A program made the translations under genes and the position numbers. The notes below the pieces were generated by a model, which saw only the letters and a list, made by a program, of their open reading frames with translations, was not told where the DNA came from and made no database searches. A stretch of DNA of 22,152 nucleotides from positions 1-22,152 of IMG/VR virus record IMGVR_UViG_3300009436_000125; one strand, written 5' to 3'. This document shows, one piece after another, positions 14,165-21,942 of the stretch; positions within the stretch are counted from its first letter, which is position 1, and every line of letters starts with the position of its first letter. Source of the DNA: a virus.

Positions 14165-14992
14165 ATGGCTGACCTACATCAAGTACAGATCAATGAAGTA
14201 AATGAGGAAGAGAATATCTCCCTCGAAACACAAGCTGCTATGCAAGAAGAAGCAGCTAACCAGCGTAACCAAACGCTTGAAGCAGACCCAAAAGAGGGCA
14301 AGGAAACTATTGAAGAGCAGCTCAAAGTAGACGAAGAGCCTGCTGAAGAAGAACGCCCTGAGTGGCTCGACGAGAAGTTCGAGAGCCCCGAAGAGATGGC
14401 TAAGGCTTACAAAGCTCTTCAACAGAAGATGTCCAAGCCAAAGGCTGAGAAGAAAGAGTCCGCTAAGACGGAAGAAGCTTCTGCTCCAGAGGCCACTACA
14501 AGTGCTATTGAAGATGCTCGTAGTGAGTTCGCTGATAGCGGTGAGTTGTCCGACAAAGCCTTTGATGCTCTTGAGAAGGCGGGACTACCTCGTTCGTTCG
14601 TAGAGCAATACATCGCTGGTCAACAAGCTATGTCAGTACAGCAAGCTGCTACCATCCAAGAGTCTATTGGTGGTGCTGGTAACTACGAGGCTATGTCTGA
14701 GTGGGCTTCTGAGAACCTTGCTGATGGCGACCTTGATGCCTTTAACGATATCGTAGAAGGACCGTCAGTAGAGCAAGCTCGTGTAGCTGTTAAAGGACTG
14801 TATGCTCAGTTCCAAGCTGCTGGTGGTAAAGGCCCTGCTCTTGTCCAAGGATCCACTTCAGGTGATGCAGGTGTAAAGCCATTCGGTTCTACAGCTCAAG
14901 TTACAGAAGCTATGCGTGATCCTCGTTATGCCAGTGATCCAGCTTATCGTGAAAACGTAGAGAAGCGGATGTCTGTTTCCTCAATCTTTTAA
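14165..14992 (+). CDS. Capsid assembly scaffold protein (gp9-like)
   Basis: A 275-residue acidic protein (T7 gp9: 307). The N-terminal ~120 residues are very rich in E, A, Q and K and should be helical or disordered; a PEWLDEKFESPEEMAKAYKA block is the conserved scaffold segment. The central part (FVEQYIAGQQAMSVQQAATI) and the C-terminus (MRDPRYASDPAYRENVEKRM) match scaffolds of T7-like phages, where the C-terminal helices bind the capsid protein. It directs procapsid assembly and leaves before maturation. Leader TAGAAT, 11 bases after the portal stop. In T7 the capsid gene follows directly; here about 1 kb of lysis genes intervenes. Confidence 0.93.
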   Translation: MADLHQVQINEVNEEENISLETQAAMQEEAANQRNQTLEADPKEGKETIEEQLKVDEEPAEEERPEWLDEKFESPEEMAKAYKALQQKMSKPKAEKKESAKTEEASAPEATTSAIEDARSEFADSGELSDKAFDALEKAGLPRSFVEQYIAGQQAMSVQQAATIQESIGGAGNYEAMSEWASENLADGDLDAFNDIVEGPSVEQARVAVKGLYAQFQAAGGKGPALVQGSTSGDAGVKPFGSTAQVTEAMRDPRYASDPAYRENVEKRMSVSSIF

Positions 14993-15010
14993 CCAATAAA
15001 GTAATATAAT

Positions 15011-15199
15011 ATGAAAGAAATTATCTCATACCTAGTATCCAACGTAGACAGTATTCTGTTTGCTGTTTCGGCTGTCGTAGCTGCTGCTTCTGCTGTAGCT
15101 GCTCTTACTCCTACTCCCAAAGATGACTCCATCGTAGCTAAAGCTTACAAGGTTCTCGACTGGGTCGCTCTTAACGTAGGCAAAGCTAAAGACAAGTGA
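15011..15199 (+). CDS. Holin-like small membrane protein, 62 aa
   Basis: One hydrophobic, alanine-rich segment (residues ~14-34, SILFAVSAVVAAASAVAALT) is followed by TPTPKDDSIVAKAYKVLDWV and a basic tail (GKAKDK). This TPTPKDD-type protein is common near lysis genes in phages and is often annotated hypothetical or holin. A role in making the membrane permeable is inferred from the neighbours, which include a lipoprotein and a muramidase. It begins after a GTAATATAAT leader, and its stop overlaps the next gene's start by four bases (GTGA), implying coupled translation. Confidence 0.6.
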   Translation: MKEIISYLVSNVDSILFAVSAVVAAASAVAALTPTPKDDSIVAKAYKVLDWVALNVGKAKDK

Positions 15200-15363
15200 T
15201 TACTACAATCGTTCAGTTACTAATAGCGTTCCCTAAGATCGGAGCTATGTTTCTGAAGATACGAACCGAATATGTTAAAGAACTTGCAACTCGTCGTCAC
15301 CGTGAGCACAGCACTCGTATTAATGAGTGGGTGCGTGACACTAAGAGAGAGCAGGATTCCTGA
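15196..15363 (+). CDS. Short membrane-anchored lysis protein, candidate inner spanin
   Basis: GTG at 15196 overlaps the previous stop as GTGA; TGA is at 15361-15363, giving 55 residues. Residues 2-20 (ITTIVQLLIAFPKIGAMFL) are mostly hydrophobic, and the rest (EYVKELATRRHREHSTRINE, then WVRDTKREQDS) is a highly charged helix. That is the shape of an inner-membrane spanin, although it is shorter than most. It overlaps the lipoprotein gene by 92 bases in another frame, as Rz and Rz1 often do. It could instead be a second holin-type protein. The four-base overlap, lack of early stops and protein-like composition argue that it is real. Confidence 0.6.
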   Translation: MITTIVQLLIAFPKIGAMFLKIRTEYVKELATRRHREHSTRINEWVRDTKREQDS

Positions 15364-15466
15364 GTTCATCGAGGAGCTAGACCAACACGAGTTTAGCTCC
15401 TCTGAACGGGAAACCATCGGGGACATCCTCGACTACGTGAATGATCTAGAAAACAGTGTTAAGTAA
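15272..15466 (+). CDS. Small lipoprotein, candidate outer-membrane spanin
   Basis: A 64-residue product with a lipoprotein signal: K3 and a hydrophobic core (LQLVVTVSTALVL) before MSGC, with C21 as the lipidated residue. The mature part is about 44 residues, charged and helical (RIPEFIEELDQHEFSSSERE), rather than proline-rich as in lambda Rz1. The start lies within the candidate inner spanin gene in another reading frame, and the end overlaps the muramidase gene by 11 bases. A diderm host and a spanin-type envelope fusion step are inferred from this pair. Alternative: an unrelated phage lipoprotein. Confidence 0.65.
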   Translation: MLKNLQLVVTVSTALVLMSGCVTLRESRIPEFIEELDQHEFSSSERETIGDILDYVNDLENSVK

Positions 15467-15995
15467 ACTAATAGTTCTATCCCTTTTGTTGTTCGGGTGC
15501 TGCCAAGCGGACACCTCAATAACCCTTAAAGACTTCGTTAAGTTAATCCCTCAGTGGGAAGTCTACCCTGATAGTCCTCACACAATAGTGGGTGACAACG
15601 GGGCTGCTTATGGTCACTACCAGATACACAAGGTAATGGTGGACGATTACAACCGTATTACTGGTTCTAAAGCCTCCCATACGGACGTATTTGACCCAGC
15701 GTTCGGCCAGAGGGTCGCTTATGCTGTTCTGAAGCACTATGCGAAGCACATACAAGCCTCTGGTGTTACACCTACGGCTGACCACATGCTGTTCATCTGG
15801 AATGGTGGAGGTAGTGCTTGGAAGCGCGTAGATAATCCCATCAATGACCAGAAGCAAATCAATCTAAACAGGTATCGAGCAAAGGCTCTACCTATCATCA
15901 ACCAATTTCGTTCCCAACTGCAAGAAGTAACAGCTTTGCCCTCCGAGGAGGATAACCTAGCAGTGAACCAAGCGAGTAAGAACAACCAACTGTAG
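15456..15995 (+). CDS. Exported lysozyme/transglycosylase-type endolysin, 179 aa
   Basis: The GTG start at 15456 overlaps the lipoprotein gene by 11 bases. The first ~18 residues (MLSKLIVLSLLLFGCCQA) form a signal peptide, possibly a lipobox with L12-F-G-C15. The remainder has a lysozyme-like fold pattern: QWEVYPDSPHTIVGDNGAAY with E35 in the place of the catalytic Glu, YGHYQIHKVMVDDYNRITG, FDPAFGQRVAYAVL, and HMLFIWNGGGSAWKR. Related transglycosylase-like phage proteins have GDxGxAYGxxQIHxxVxDDxN. It should cleave peptidoglycan in the periplasm after export by the host Sec system. T7 instead uses a cytosolic amidase, gp3.5, which is not seen in this window. Confidence 0.75.
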   Translation: MLSKLIVLSLLLFGCCQADTSITLKDFVKLIPQWEVYPDSPHTIVGDNGAAYGHYQIHKVMVDDYNRITGSKASHTDVFDPAFGQRVAYAVLKHYAKHIQASGVTPTADHMLFIWNGGGSAWKRVDNPINDQKQINLNRYRAKALPIINQFRSQLQEVTALPSEEDNLAVNQASKNNQL

Positions 15996-16018
15996 TCCCC
16001 ACTCTGGGAGCTACTCCA
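15993..16018 (+). promoter_or_regulatory. Candidate phage promoter or hairpin before the capsid gene
   Basis: TAGTCCCCACTCTGGGAG, then CTACTCCA. CACTCTGGGAG parallels the CACTATAGGGAGA end of T7 promoters and shares TA(A/G)TCCCC with the element at 12460. TAG..CCC can also pair with GGG..CTA around the CACTCT loop. A strong promoter at this point would match T7, where the capsid gene has its own promoter. Confidence 0.4.
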
Positions 16019-16049
16019 AGTAAACTAACTCAAAAATAGAAATAATATA

Positions 16050-17069
16050 ATGGCTAATACAAGTCCGTCCCGTTTGGGACAAGTAAACGGTTCTGGAGAC
16101 GTCGATAGTCTCTTTCTCAAAGTGTTCTCGGGAGAAATCCTGACAACCTTCGAGGAGCAGAACATCATGAAAGACCTCCACATGGTTCGCACCATTCAGT
16201 CTGGTAAAACAGCTCAGTTCCCTGTTACAGGTGTTGCTGACGCTAAGTACCACACTGTCGGTGAAGACATCGTGGACAGCTCTAACAGCTACCTATCAAC
16301 CATCAAGCACGCTGAGCGCACCATCAACATCGATGACGTTCTGATTGCTTCGACATTCATCGCCAATATCGATGAGCTTAAGAACCACTACGACGTCCGT
16401 AGCATCTACGCTAAGGAACTCGGTAAGGCTCTTGCTAAGCGCTTCGACATCGCAACAATGAAGACTCTCTTCGCTGCTGCTGGTGGTACATCGCCTATCG
16501 GTGGTAATGGCGGTACAAGCATCTCTGGTGCTACTACTGACACTGCTGCTGGTCTTGTTGACTCGCTCTACGCTGTTGCTCGCTCGCTTGACGAGAAAGA
16601 CGCTCCAGACGAGGGTCGTTTCGCAGTTCTGACTCCTTCTCAGTACTACACTCTCCTCACTTCTGACAATGTTGCGATCAATCGTGACACAGGTGGTGTA
16701 GGTAATGTTGCAACTGGTAAGATCGCTCAGGTCGCTGGTATCAACCTCTTCAAGAGCAACCACCTTGATAGCGTTATCTCTCTTGGTGACGCATCTGCTG
16801 TTGCAACTGATGACGGTGCTGCAAACAATGACGTGTTCGGTGCTGGCGGTGCTGGCTACAATGGTGACTTCTCCGCTCTTAGCGGTACAGCATCTGCTAA
16901 GGGATTCCTTGCAGGTACTAAGGAAGCTATCGGTACTGTTAAGTTGCTCGACTTGGCTACTGAGTCTGAGTACCAAATCCAACGCCAAGGTACATTGTTC
17001 GTTGCTAAATACGCAATGGGCCACGGCGCTTTGAGGCCAGAATGTGCTGTGAAGGTTCTTCCTGCATAG
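16050..17069 (+). CDS. Major capsid protein (gp10-like)
   Basis: A 339-residue HK97-fold capsid protein (T7 gp10A: 345). Shared segments with T7 include LFLKVFSGEILTTFEE, HMVRTIQSGKTAQFPVTG, ELKNHYDVRSIYAKELGKAL, and at the end FVAKYAMGHGALRPECAV. Hundreds of copies form the head shell. Codon choice is uniform with GCT/CTC/GGT-type codons, as expected for the most abundant protein. Leader AATAATATA without SD, following the candidate promoter at 15993. A strong terminator follows. I see no extended alternate frame after the stop, so a T7-type 10B frameshift product is unlikely. Confidence 0.98.
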   Translation: MANTSPSRLGQVNGSGDVDSLFLKVFSGEILTTFEEQNIMKDLHMVRTIQSGKTAQFPVTGVADAKYHTVGEDIVDSSNSYLSTIKHAERTINIDDVLIASTFIANIDELKNHYDVRSIYAKELGKALAKRFDIATMKTLFAAAGGTSPIGGNGGTSISGATTDTAAGLVDSLYAVARSLDEKDAPDEGRFAVLTPSQYYTLLTSDNVAINRDTGGVGNVATGKIAQVAGINLFKSNHLDSVISLGDASAVATDDGAANNDVFGAGGAGYNGDFSALSGTASAKGFLAGTKEAIGTVKLLDLATESEYQIQRQGTLFVAKYAMGHGALRPECAVKVLPA

Positions 17070-17086
17070 TAATTAACAATTAAGCG

Positions 17087-17121
17087 GAGCCCCTTGGGAC
17101 AATCCCCTTGGGGCTCTTTTT
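17087..17121 (+). terminator. Intrinsic terminator after the capsid gene
   Basis: GAGCCCC (17087-17093) pairs with GGGGCTC (17110-17116), with additional TTGGG/CCC pairing inside and ACAAT at the tip, followed directly by TTTTT (17117-17121). It corresponds in position to the T7 terminator after gene 10 and would limit transcription of the downstream tail genes relative to the capsid gene. Confidence 0.93.
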
Positions 17122-17144
17122 AAACCACACAACCCACTATCTAT

Positions 17145-17525
17145 TTGAAAGAAACTAAACAGTGTCGCATTTGCAAAGAGGACAAGCACCTCAGCGAATA
17201 CCATGTTCACAGTCATAAGACTGGTAAGTTACGCAGTGAGTGTAAGGCTTGTAGACGTAGCAATGATCTCAACCGCACTTATGGGATTAATGCAGATGAA
17301 TATAATGCCCGCCTAGAATCCCAAAAAGGTGTTTGCGCTATCTGTGGTACTGACACGCCATCCCCGACCCAAGAAGAAACTCACAAACACTTATTCGTTG
17401 ACCATTGTCACACCTCAGGAGCCGTTAGAGGTCTCCTCTGTAGTGCCTGTAACACTGGTCTTGGACTTTTCAAAGACAACCCTGAGCGCCTAAAAGCCGC
17501 CATTCACTATTTAACAAAGAAGTAA
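17145..17525 (+). CDS. Endonuclease VII-like HNH homing nuclease
   Basis: A 126-residue protein, start TTG at 17145. It has two cysteine pairs in an N-terminal zinc region (CRICKEDK, CKACRRSN), a third pair in the core (CAICGTD and CSACNTG), and the recombination endonuclease VII signature LFVDHCHTSGAVRGLLCSAC, then GLGLFKDNPERLKAAIHYL. The D-H residues bind the catalytic metal. These proteins act in phages as free-standing homing enzymes. It sits just after the capsid terminator and one base before the tail tube A gene. A CCCACTATC sequence at 17133-17141 may be a phage promoter. The unusual TTG start and absence of SD suggest low expression. Confidence 0.85.
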   Translation: MKETKQCRICKEDKHLSEYHVHSHKTGKLRSECKACRRSNDLNRTYGINADEYNARLESQKGVCAICGTDTPSPTQEETHKHLFVDHCHTSGAVRGLLCSACNTGLGLFKDNPERLKAAIHYLTKK

Positions 17526-17526
17526 T

Positions 17527-18120
17527 ATGCCCACTCTGACCTCCAAACTAGAAGCAGTTAATTCGATGCTAGGACACATTGGCGAAAGCCCTGTGAACAG
17601 TATCAGTAACACCAACGCACTCCCTGTTTCCGCTGCTACTGCTATCTCTGCTCTTGATGAGATTAGTCGTTCCGTTCAGTCAGAGGGTTGGCAATTCAAC
17701 ACAGAAGTAAACGTCACCCTAAGCCCTGCTGGGGATGGCTCCATAACTTTATCAGAGGACATCCTTGAGCTAGACCCAATCGACACCTCAATAGATGTCG
17801 TACAGCGTGGTTTAAATCTCTTTGATCGTTCTAATAACACCACAGTGTTCACCAAGGATCTCAAAGTGAACCAAACACGTCTCCTAGATTGGGACTCTCT
17901 ACCAGAACCAGCTCGCCGCTATATTGTACTGCGTGCCTCTCGTGTGTTCCAAGGGCGCATCATTGGCTCTCGTGAACTAGAAGCCCTTATCGCTCGTGAT
18001 GAATACAAAGCTTATGCAGCTCTCATGGACTTCGATAGTGGCAGTTCTGATCGGACTATATTTGACAACTACGACGTAGTCTCCAGAATTGGTATTAACC
18101 GTAACTACGACCTTACATAA
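17527..18120 (+). CDS. Tail tubular protein A (gp11-like, gatekeeper)
   Basis: A 197-residue protein, essentially the same length as T7 gp11 (196). The start TSKLEAVNSMLGHIGESPVN and the blocks ALDEISRSVQSEGWQFNTE, LPEPARRYIVLRASRVFQGR and the end GINRNYDLT are family landmarks. It forms the ring below the portal that closes the head exit and connects to the nozzle. Leader AGTAAT. The stop codon overlaps the next start by one base (TAATG), indicating translational coupling with the nozzle protein. Confidence 0.96.
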   Translation: MPTLTSKLEAVNSMLGHIGESPVNSISNTNALPVSAATAISALDEISRSVQSEGWQFNTEVNVTLSPAGDGSITLSEDILELDPIDTSIDVVQRGLNLFDRSNNTTVFTKDLKVNQTRLLDWDSLPEPARRYIVLRASRVFQGRIIGSRELEALIARDEYKAYAALMDFDSGSSDRTIFDNYDVVSRIGINRNYDLT

Positions 18121-20966
18121 TGGCTTTAATTAACACCAGTGTTCCCAACCTTATCCAAGGTGTCTCTCAACAACCTGATGCTACACGCTTTGATGGACAA
18201 TGTGAGGAGCAGGAAAACGCTCTTAGCTCTGTTGCAGAAGGCTTGAAGAAACGCCCTAACACTCGGCATGTTGCTAGGTTGTTAGAGGAGGCTATTGATG
18301 AGAACAGTTTTGTTCACTTTGTTAATCGCAGTGACTCAGAGAAGTATGTTCTTATTCATGATGGCTCTAAGATGCACGCCTACAATACTATTAGTGGGGT
18401 AGAAGCTACAATCAACGGCTCTACTGGAGGTTTTACCGTGTCAGGCGGTTACTTAGATGTTGTTAATCCTAGAACTATTTTAAAAGCACTTACGATTTCC
18501 GATACTACACTTATTCTAAATAACAAGAAAACGGTATTACCTTCTACAACTAAAACAGCAGGCATCGTCAAACAAGCCTTGGTAACTATCATCCAAGGAG
18601 GGTATACAAAAGATTACACGGTAGACGTAAACGTAACAGCAAAGGCTCCTATATCAACAAGCTCTGTTTCAGGTTATGTAGCGCCTACACTTACTATAAA
18701 CACGACTCCCTATAACTATGACACTTATAGCGAGGGCGACGACTCTTATGAGCTGCATATAAACTACTATAAACACCTCGTTTCGTCGGTAACAGTTGTG
18801 AGCGGAGGCACTAACGTACCCTCTGATTTTCAGATTCAGTTAGCCTCAAACTACACCATATACACGTCCCCTACGTTCTCTGTAACCGTTGTAGGGGGAG
18901 TGGTAACTGGAGTTACTGTAGTATCAGGAGGAGATTTTGAAGGAGACCCAATAGAGCAGGTATTATCAGGAGGAGGAAGCAGCGCTACTCATTCTTATAA
19001 TGAAGCAAATATAGGTATCATCCCCCCAAACATAACTGTTACTAATGGAGGATCGACCGTCGATACTATTGTTGCCTCTTTGACTGCCAAGGCTACGAGT
19101 GGTAGCGATAACGCTAGCATACACGCCAACACGGATAACATTGCAGAACGGATGAAAGTCCAAATGATTTCTGGTTCTACGGTATCAGATGAGTTTGATA
19201 ATCACTTCTCCGTCGTAAGGAACGGTAATAGTATTTTACTAACTCTAACATATGATGGTGAAACGGGAGACGACCCTGATATCGAGTATGACTTCAATAT
19301 CACAGCTACAGACTCTCTAGGCGACTCTGGTATGACAGCCGTCTACAAAGCTACAGACACAATATCTAATCTACCTTTAAGAAATCAAAACGGATTTAAA
19401 GTTAAAATTGTAGGAGACGCTGAGTTAGCTCAAGATGATTATTATACTCAGTTTGAAACAGCGGACGGCTCTAATTTTGGTAAAGGGGCTTATGTAGAAA
19501 CTGTTGGCAACGATATTGTAAGAGGAATAGATGCAAGCACAATGCCTCATGTATTAGTAAATTACGGTGTAAACGCCTTTGATTTTAAAGAGGCTTCTTA
19601 TTTGGACAGAGTCGCGGGCGATGACAAAAGTAACCCTCTACCTTCGTTTCAAAACCAAAACATTAGTGGTATGTTCTTCTTCAAAAATCGCCTTGGATTT
19701 CTGAGCGGTGATAACGTAGTTATGACTGAAAGTGGTTTTGGAACATCTTCTACGGATGGGTCGGTTACATTTAATTTAGGACGAACTACTGTTGCGTCTC
19801 TGTTAGACTCAGACCCTATTGATATTTCAGTATCTAGCAGTAGAGTCACTAGCCTGAAAGCCGCTAAAGGCTTCCAAGAGAACCTCATATTGTTTTCTGA
19901 TAATGGACAGTTTGTTTTAAAGGGTGGTGATATTCTAACACCTAAGACAGTCAGCGTCACTCCAGTTACTAACTTCAGCTTTGAAGCCCAAGTAGACCCT
20001 CTTCCATTAGGTTCTTATATATACTTCCCGTTCACTCGTGGAGCCTTTACAGGTATGCGAGAGTTCACTGTAAACGCCTCAACCGATAATTACGATTCCA
20101 CTGAGGTCACTGAACACGTTCCTGCTTACATCCCTAAAAACATTATTGATATGGCGGGAACCACCTCGGAGGACATGATTGTGTTACTCAGTGGTGAGGA
20201 AAAAGGTTCTCTATATATCTACAATTACTTCTGGAACAACAACCAGAAAGTCCTTAGTGCTTGGTCGAAGTTTACCTTCACGGGTGAGATACGAGGTATC
20301 GAGTTCATTGAGTCTACTCTCTACGCAGTCATCACCAACAACGGAGAAACCAACCTCGTAGAGATGCCTCTGGAGTCTGGTCTATCGGACGCTGCTGGTT
20401 ATGTTACTCACCTCGACAACCGAGTAGCAGTCACAGTCACTAATGGCGCCTCTACAATCACCCTGCCGTACACCCCAGCGGACAACTCAGTGGAAGTCTA
20501 TACGACTGATGGTTTATCCCTCAACTGCACCAATAGCGGCTCTACAGTCACCCTTAGCAGTCCTGTGTCATCCGATACAGACGTCTGGGTAGGTATCCCT
20601 TATACAATGAAGTATACGTTCTCTGAGCAACTCTTCAAAGCCAAAGCAGGCAATGGTAAGAGTCCCTCTAATGCAGCTAAGATGATGATCCGTAACGGCT
20701 CGTTGTACTACGACAAATCAGCTTACTTCAAGGTAAAGGTAACCCCTAAGTTCCGTGATACCTACGAGAACATCTTCACGCCTGATGTTGTAGGTTCATC
20801 TGTACTAGGTTCCCTTAGCCTCGACAGTGGTTTCTATCGCTTCCCTGTGTTCACTAAGCCACAGGATACAACCATCACCATTGAAAACGAGAGTGCTCTT
20901 CCGAGTACATTCCAGAGCGCCGAGTTTGAATCCTTTGTTCACTCCCGCTCTAACCGATATGGATAA
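18120..20966 (+). CDS. Tail tubular protein B / nozzle (gp12-like) with an insertion
   Basis: A 948-residue protein (T7 gp12: 794). The N-terminus (SVPNLIQGVSQQPDATRFDG, then CEEQENALSSVAEGLKKRPN) and the later blocks FFFKNRLGFLSGDNVVMTES, LKAAKGFQENLILFSDNGQF and SFEAQVDPLPLGSYIYFPF are typical nozzle segments. It forms the tube below gp11 and binds tail fibres. The extra ~150 residues are mainly at residues ~173-329 (18640-19106), a beta-rich, Gly/Ser/Thr/Val segment with VTVVSGG-type repeats and more A+T-rich codons than either end. It probably makes a surface loop or domain on the nozzle. The last 8 bases overlap the gp13-like gene. Confidence 0.96.
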   Translation: MALINTSVPNLIQGVSQQPDATRFDGQCEEQENALSSVAEGLKKRPNTRHVARLLEEAIDENSFVHFVNRSDSEKYVLIHDGSKMHAYNTISGVEATINGSTGGFTVSGGYLDVVNPRTILKALTISDTTLILNNKKTVLPSTTKTAGIVKQALVTIIQGGYTKDYTVDVNVTAKAPISTSSVSGYVAPTLTINTTPYNYDTYSEGDDSYELHINYYKHLVSSVTVVSGGTNVPSDFQIQLASNYTIYTSPTFSVTVVGGVVTGVTVVSGGDFEGDPIEQVLSGGGSSATHSYNEANIGIIPPNITVTNGGSTVDTIVASLTAKATSGSDNASIHANTDNIAERMKVQMISGSTVSDEFDNHFSVVRNGNSILLTLTYDGETGDDPDIEYDFNITATDSLGDSGMTAVYKATDTISNLPLRNQNGFKVKIVGDAELAQDDYYTQFETADGSNFGKGAYVETVGNDIVRGIDASTMPHVLVNYGVNAFDFKEASYLDRVAGDDKSNPLPSFQNQNISGMFFFKNRLGFLSGDNVVMTESGFGTSSTDGSVTFNLGRTTVASLLDSDPIDISVSSSRVTSLKAAKGFQENLILFSDNGQFVLKGGDILTPKTVSVTPVTNFSFEAQVDPLPLGSYIYFPFTRGAFTGMREFTVNASTDNYDSTEVTEHVPAYIPKNIIDMAGTTSEDMIVLLSGEEKGSLYIYNYFWNNNQKVLSAWSKFTFTGEIRGIEFIESTLYAVITNNGETNLVEMPLESGLSDAAGYVTHLDNRVAVTVTNGASTITLPYTPADNSVEVYTTDGLSLNCTNSGSTVTLSSPVSSDTDVWVGIPYTMKYTFSEQLFKAKAGNGKSPSNAAKMMIRNGSLYYDKSAYFKVKVTPKFRDTYENIFTPDVVGSSVLGSLSLDSGFYRFPVFTKPQDTTITIENESALPSTFQSAEFESFVHSRSNRYG

Positions 20967-21429
20967 AATACTAAGTACCAATGGGTCTTGTAAGGTAGTT
21001 GTTGCTACCCACGAGCACGTAGAGCGTATCTATCCTTATATGCGAAAAGCAGACCAAGTGGAGATAGCTTGTATGGGCCACGAGCCCCGTCAGTCACTCT
21101 TGAGTGCTCTTGAGAGTGATGACGTTACCCTGACAGCCTTAGACGGTGAAGGGGTTCCCTTTGCTATGTTCGGTGTAGGTCAAGTAGAGAACCAAGCGTA
21201 CATCTGGTGTCTAGGCACTGATGGTGTTTCTGATAACGCCTATGACTTCCTTAAAGCGTCCCGTGAGTGGACTCAACGATTAACCAAGCCTTATGGCGCA
21301 ACCTTTAACTTTGTCCATGAGGATAACCACGTAGCCCTAAAGTGGCTCAAATTCTGTGGAGCAATCTTCATTCGTAAACTTACCTTTAGCAATCAACCCT
21401 TCTTTGAATTTATAATCCCCTCTAAATAA
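20959..21429 (+). CDS. Internal virion protein A (gp13-like, GNAT-related fold)
   Basis: Start chosen at ATG 20959, which overlaps the nozzle gene by 8 bases; the frame is open further upstream only within that gene. 156 residues (T7 gp13: 138). The C-terminal half (LKASREWTQRLTKPYGATFN, FVHEDNHVALKWLKFCGAIF, then TFSNQPFFEFI) is the acetyltransferase-like segment of this family. T7 gp13 is needed for particle assembly and has a GNAT-like fold but no proven enzyme activity. The position between gp12 and gp14 genes is the T7 order. Confidence 0.85.
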   Translation: MDKILSTNGSCKVVVATHEHVERIYPYMRKADQVEIACMGHEPRQSLLSALESDDVTLTALDGEGVPFAMFGVGQVENQAYIWCLGTDGVSDNAYDFLKASREWTQRLTKPYGATFNFVHEDNHVALKWLKFCGAIFIRKLTFSNQPFFEFIIPSK

Positions 21430-21430
21430 T

Positions 21431-21940
21431 ATGTGTCCTCCAATAATAGCAGCAGGTCTCGGCATCGCATCAATGGGTGCTCAGATCCATGGTCAAAAGC
21501 AACAAGCAAAGACCCAAGCGAAAGTCCAAGCAAATGCTTCGGCAGCAGAACGTCAGCGTTATCTTCAAGAGGTATCCTCTATGCGTGTCCAGCAAGGACA
21601 AGAGGAAGTTGCAGCAGCACAGCGTGTTAATGCGTCCGCTAGGAAAGCCCGTGAAGCACGAGCAACGGCACGAGTAAGCGCTGGTGAGGCAGGAGTAGCA
21701 GGACTTAGTGTTGATGCTCTTATTAATGATCTGACACGAGAAGAAGCTGAATACAACTTTGCTACACAGCAACAGCTACAGATGAACGATGTAGGACGCT
21801 CAATGCAGCTCGAAAACGCTGGCCTTGGTTTCACTAACAACATGCTTCGTATCAACAAGCCTATCGAAAAGCCTGATTACCTTGGGGCCGCTATCAGCGG
21901 TGCTCAAACAGGGATGTCCACTTATTCAACTCTTAAATAA
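21431..21940 (+). CDS. Internal virion protein B (gp14-like)
   Basis: A 169-residue protein (T7 gp14: 196). It starts with a Gly/Ala-rich hydrophobic stretch (CPPIIAAGLGIASMGAQI), continues as a long Q/A/R-rich helix (residues ~22-85), then AGEAGVAGLSVDALINDLTR and a terminal YLGAAISGAQTGMSTYSTL. In T7 gp14 is ejected first and forms a channel in the outer membrane together with gp15 and gp16 for DNA entry. Leader AAATAAT, one base after the gp13-like stop. Confidence 0.88.
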   Translation: MCPPIIAAGLGIASMGAQIHGQKQQAKTQAKVQANASAAERQRYLQEVSSMRVQQGQEEVAAAQRVNASARKAREARATARVSAGEAGVAGLSVDALINDLTREEAEYNFATQQQLQMNDVGRSMQLENAGLGFTNNMLRINKPIEKPDYLGAAISGAQTGMSTYSTLK

Positions 21941-21942
21941 TA

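Noticed and set aside
16296-17024. 242-codon open frame on the minus strand inside the capsid gene
   Set aside because: It mirrors the capsid gene's codon pattern and is rich in Ser, Thr and Val, has no leader, and is fully inside the clear gp10-like gene.
17040-17085. T7-style frameshift to a longer minor capsid protein (10B)
   Set aside because: No slippery heptamer is visible, and the shifted frame after the capsid end closes within about ten codons.
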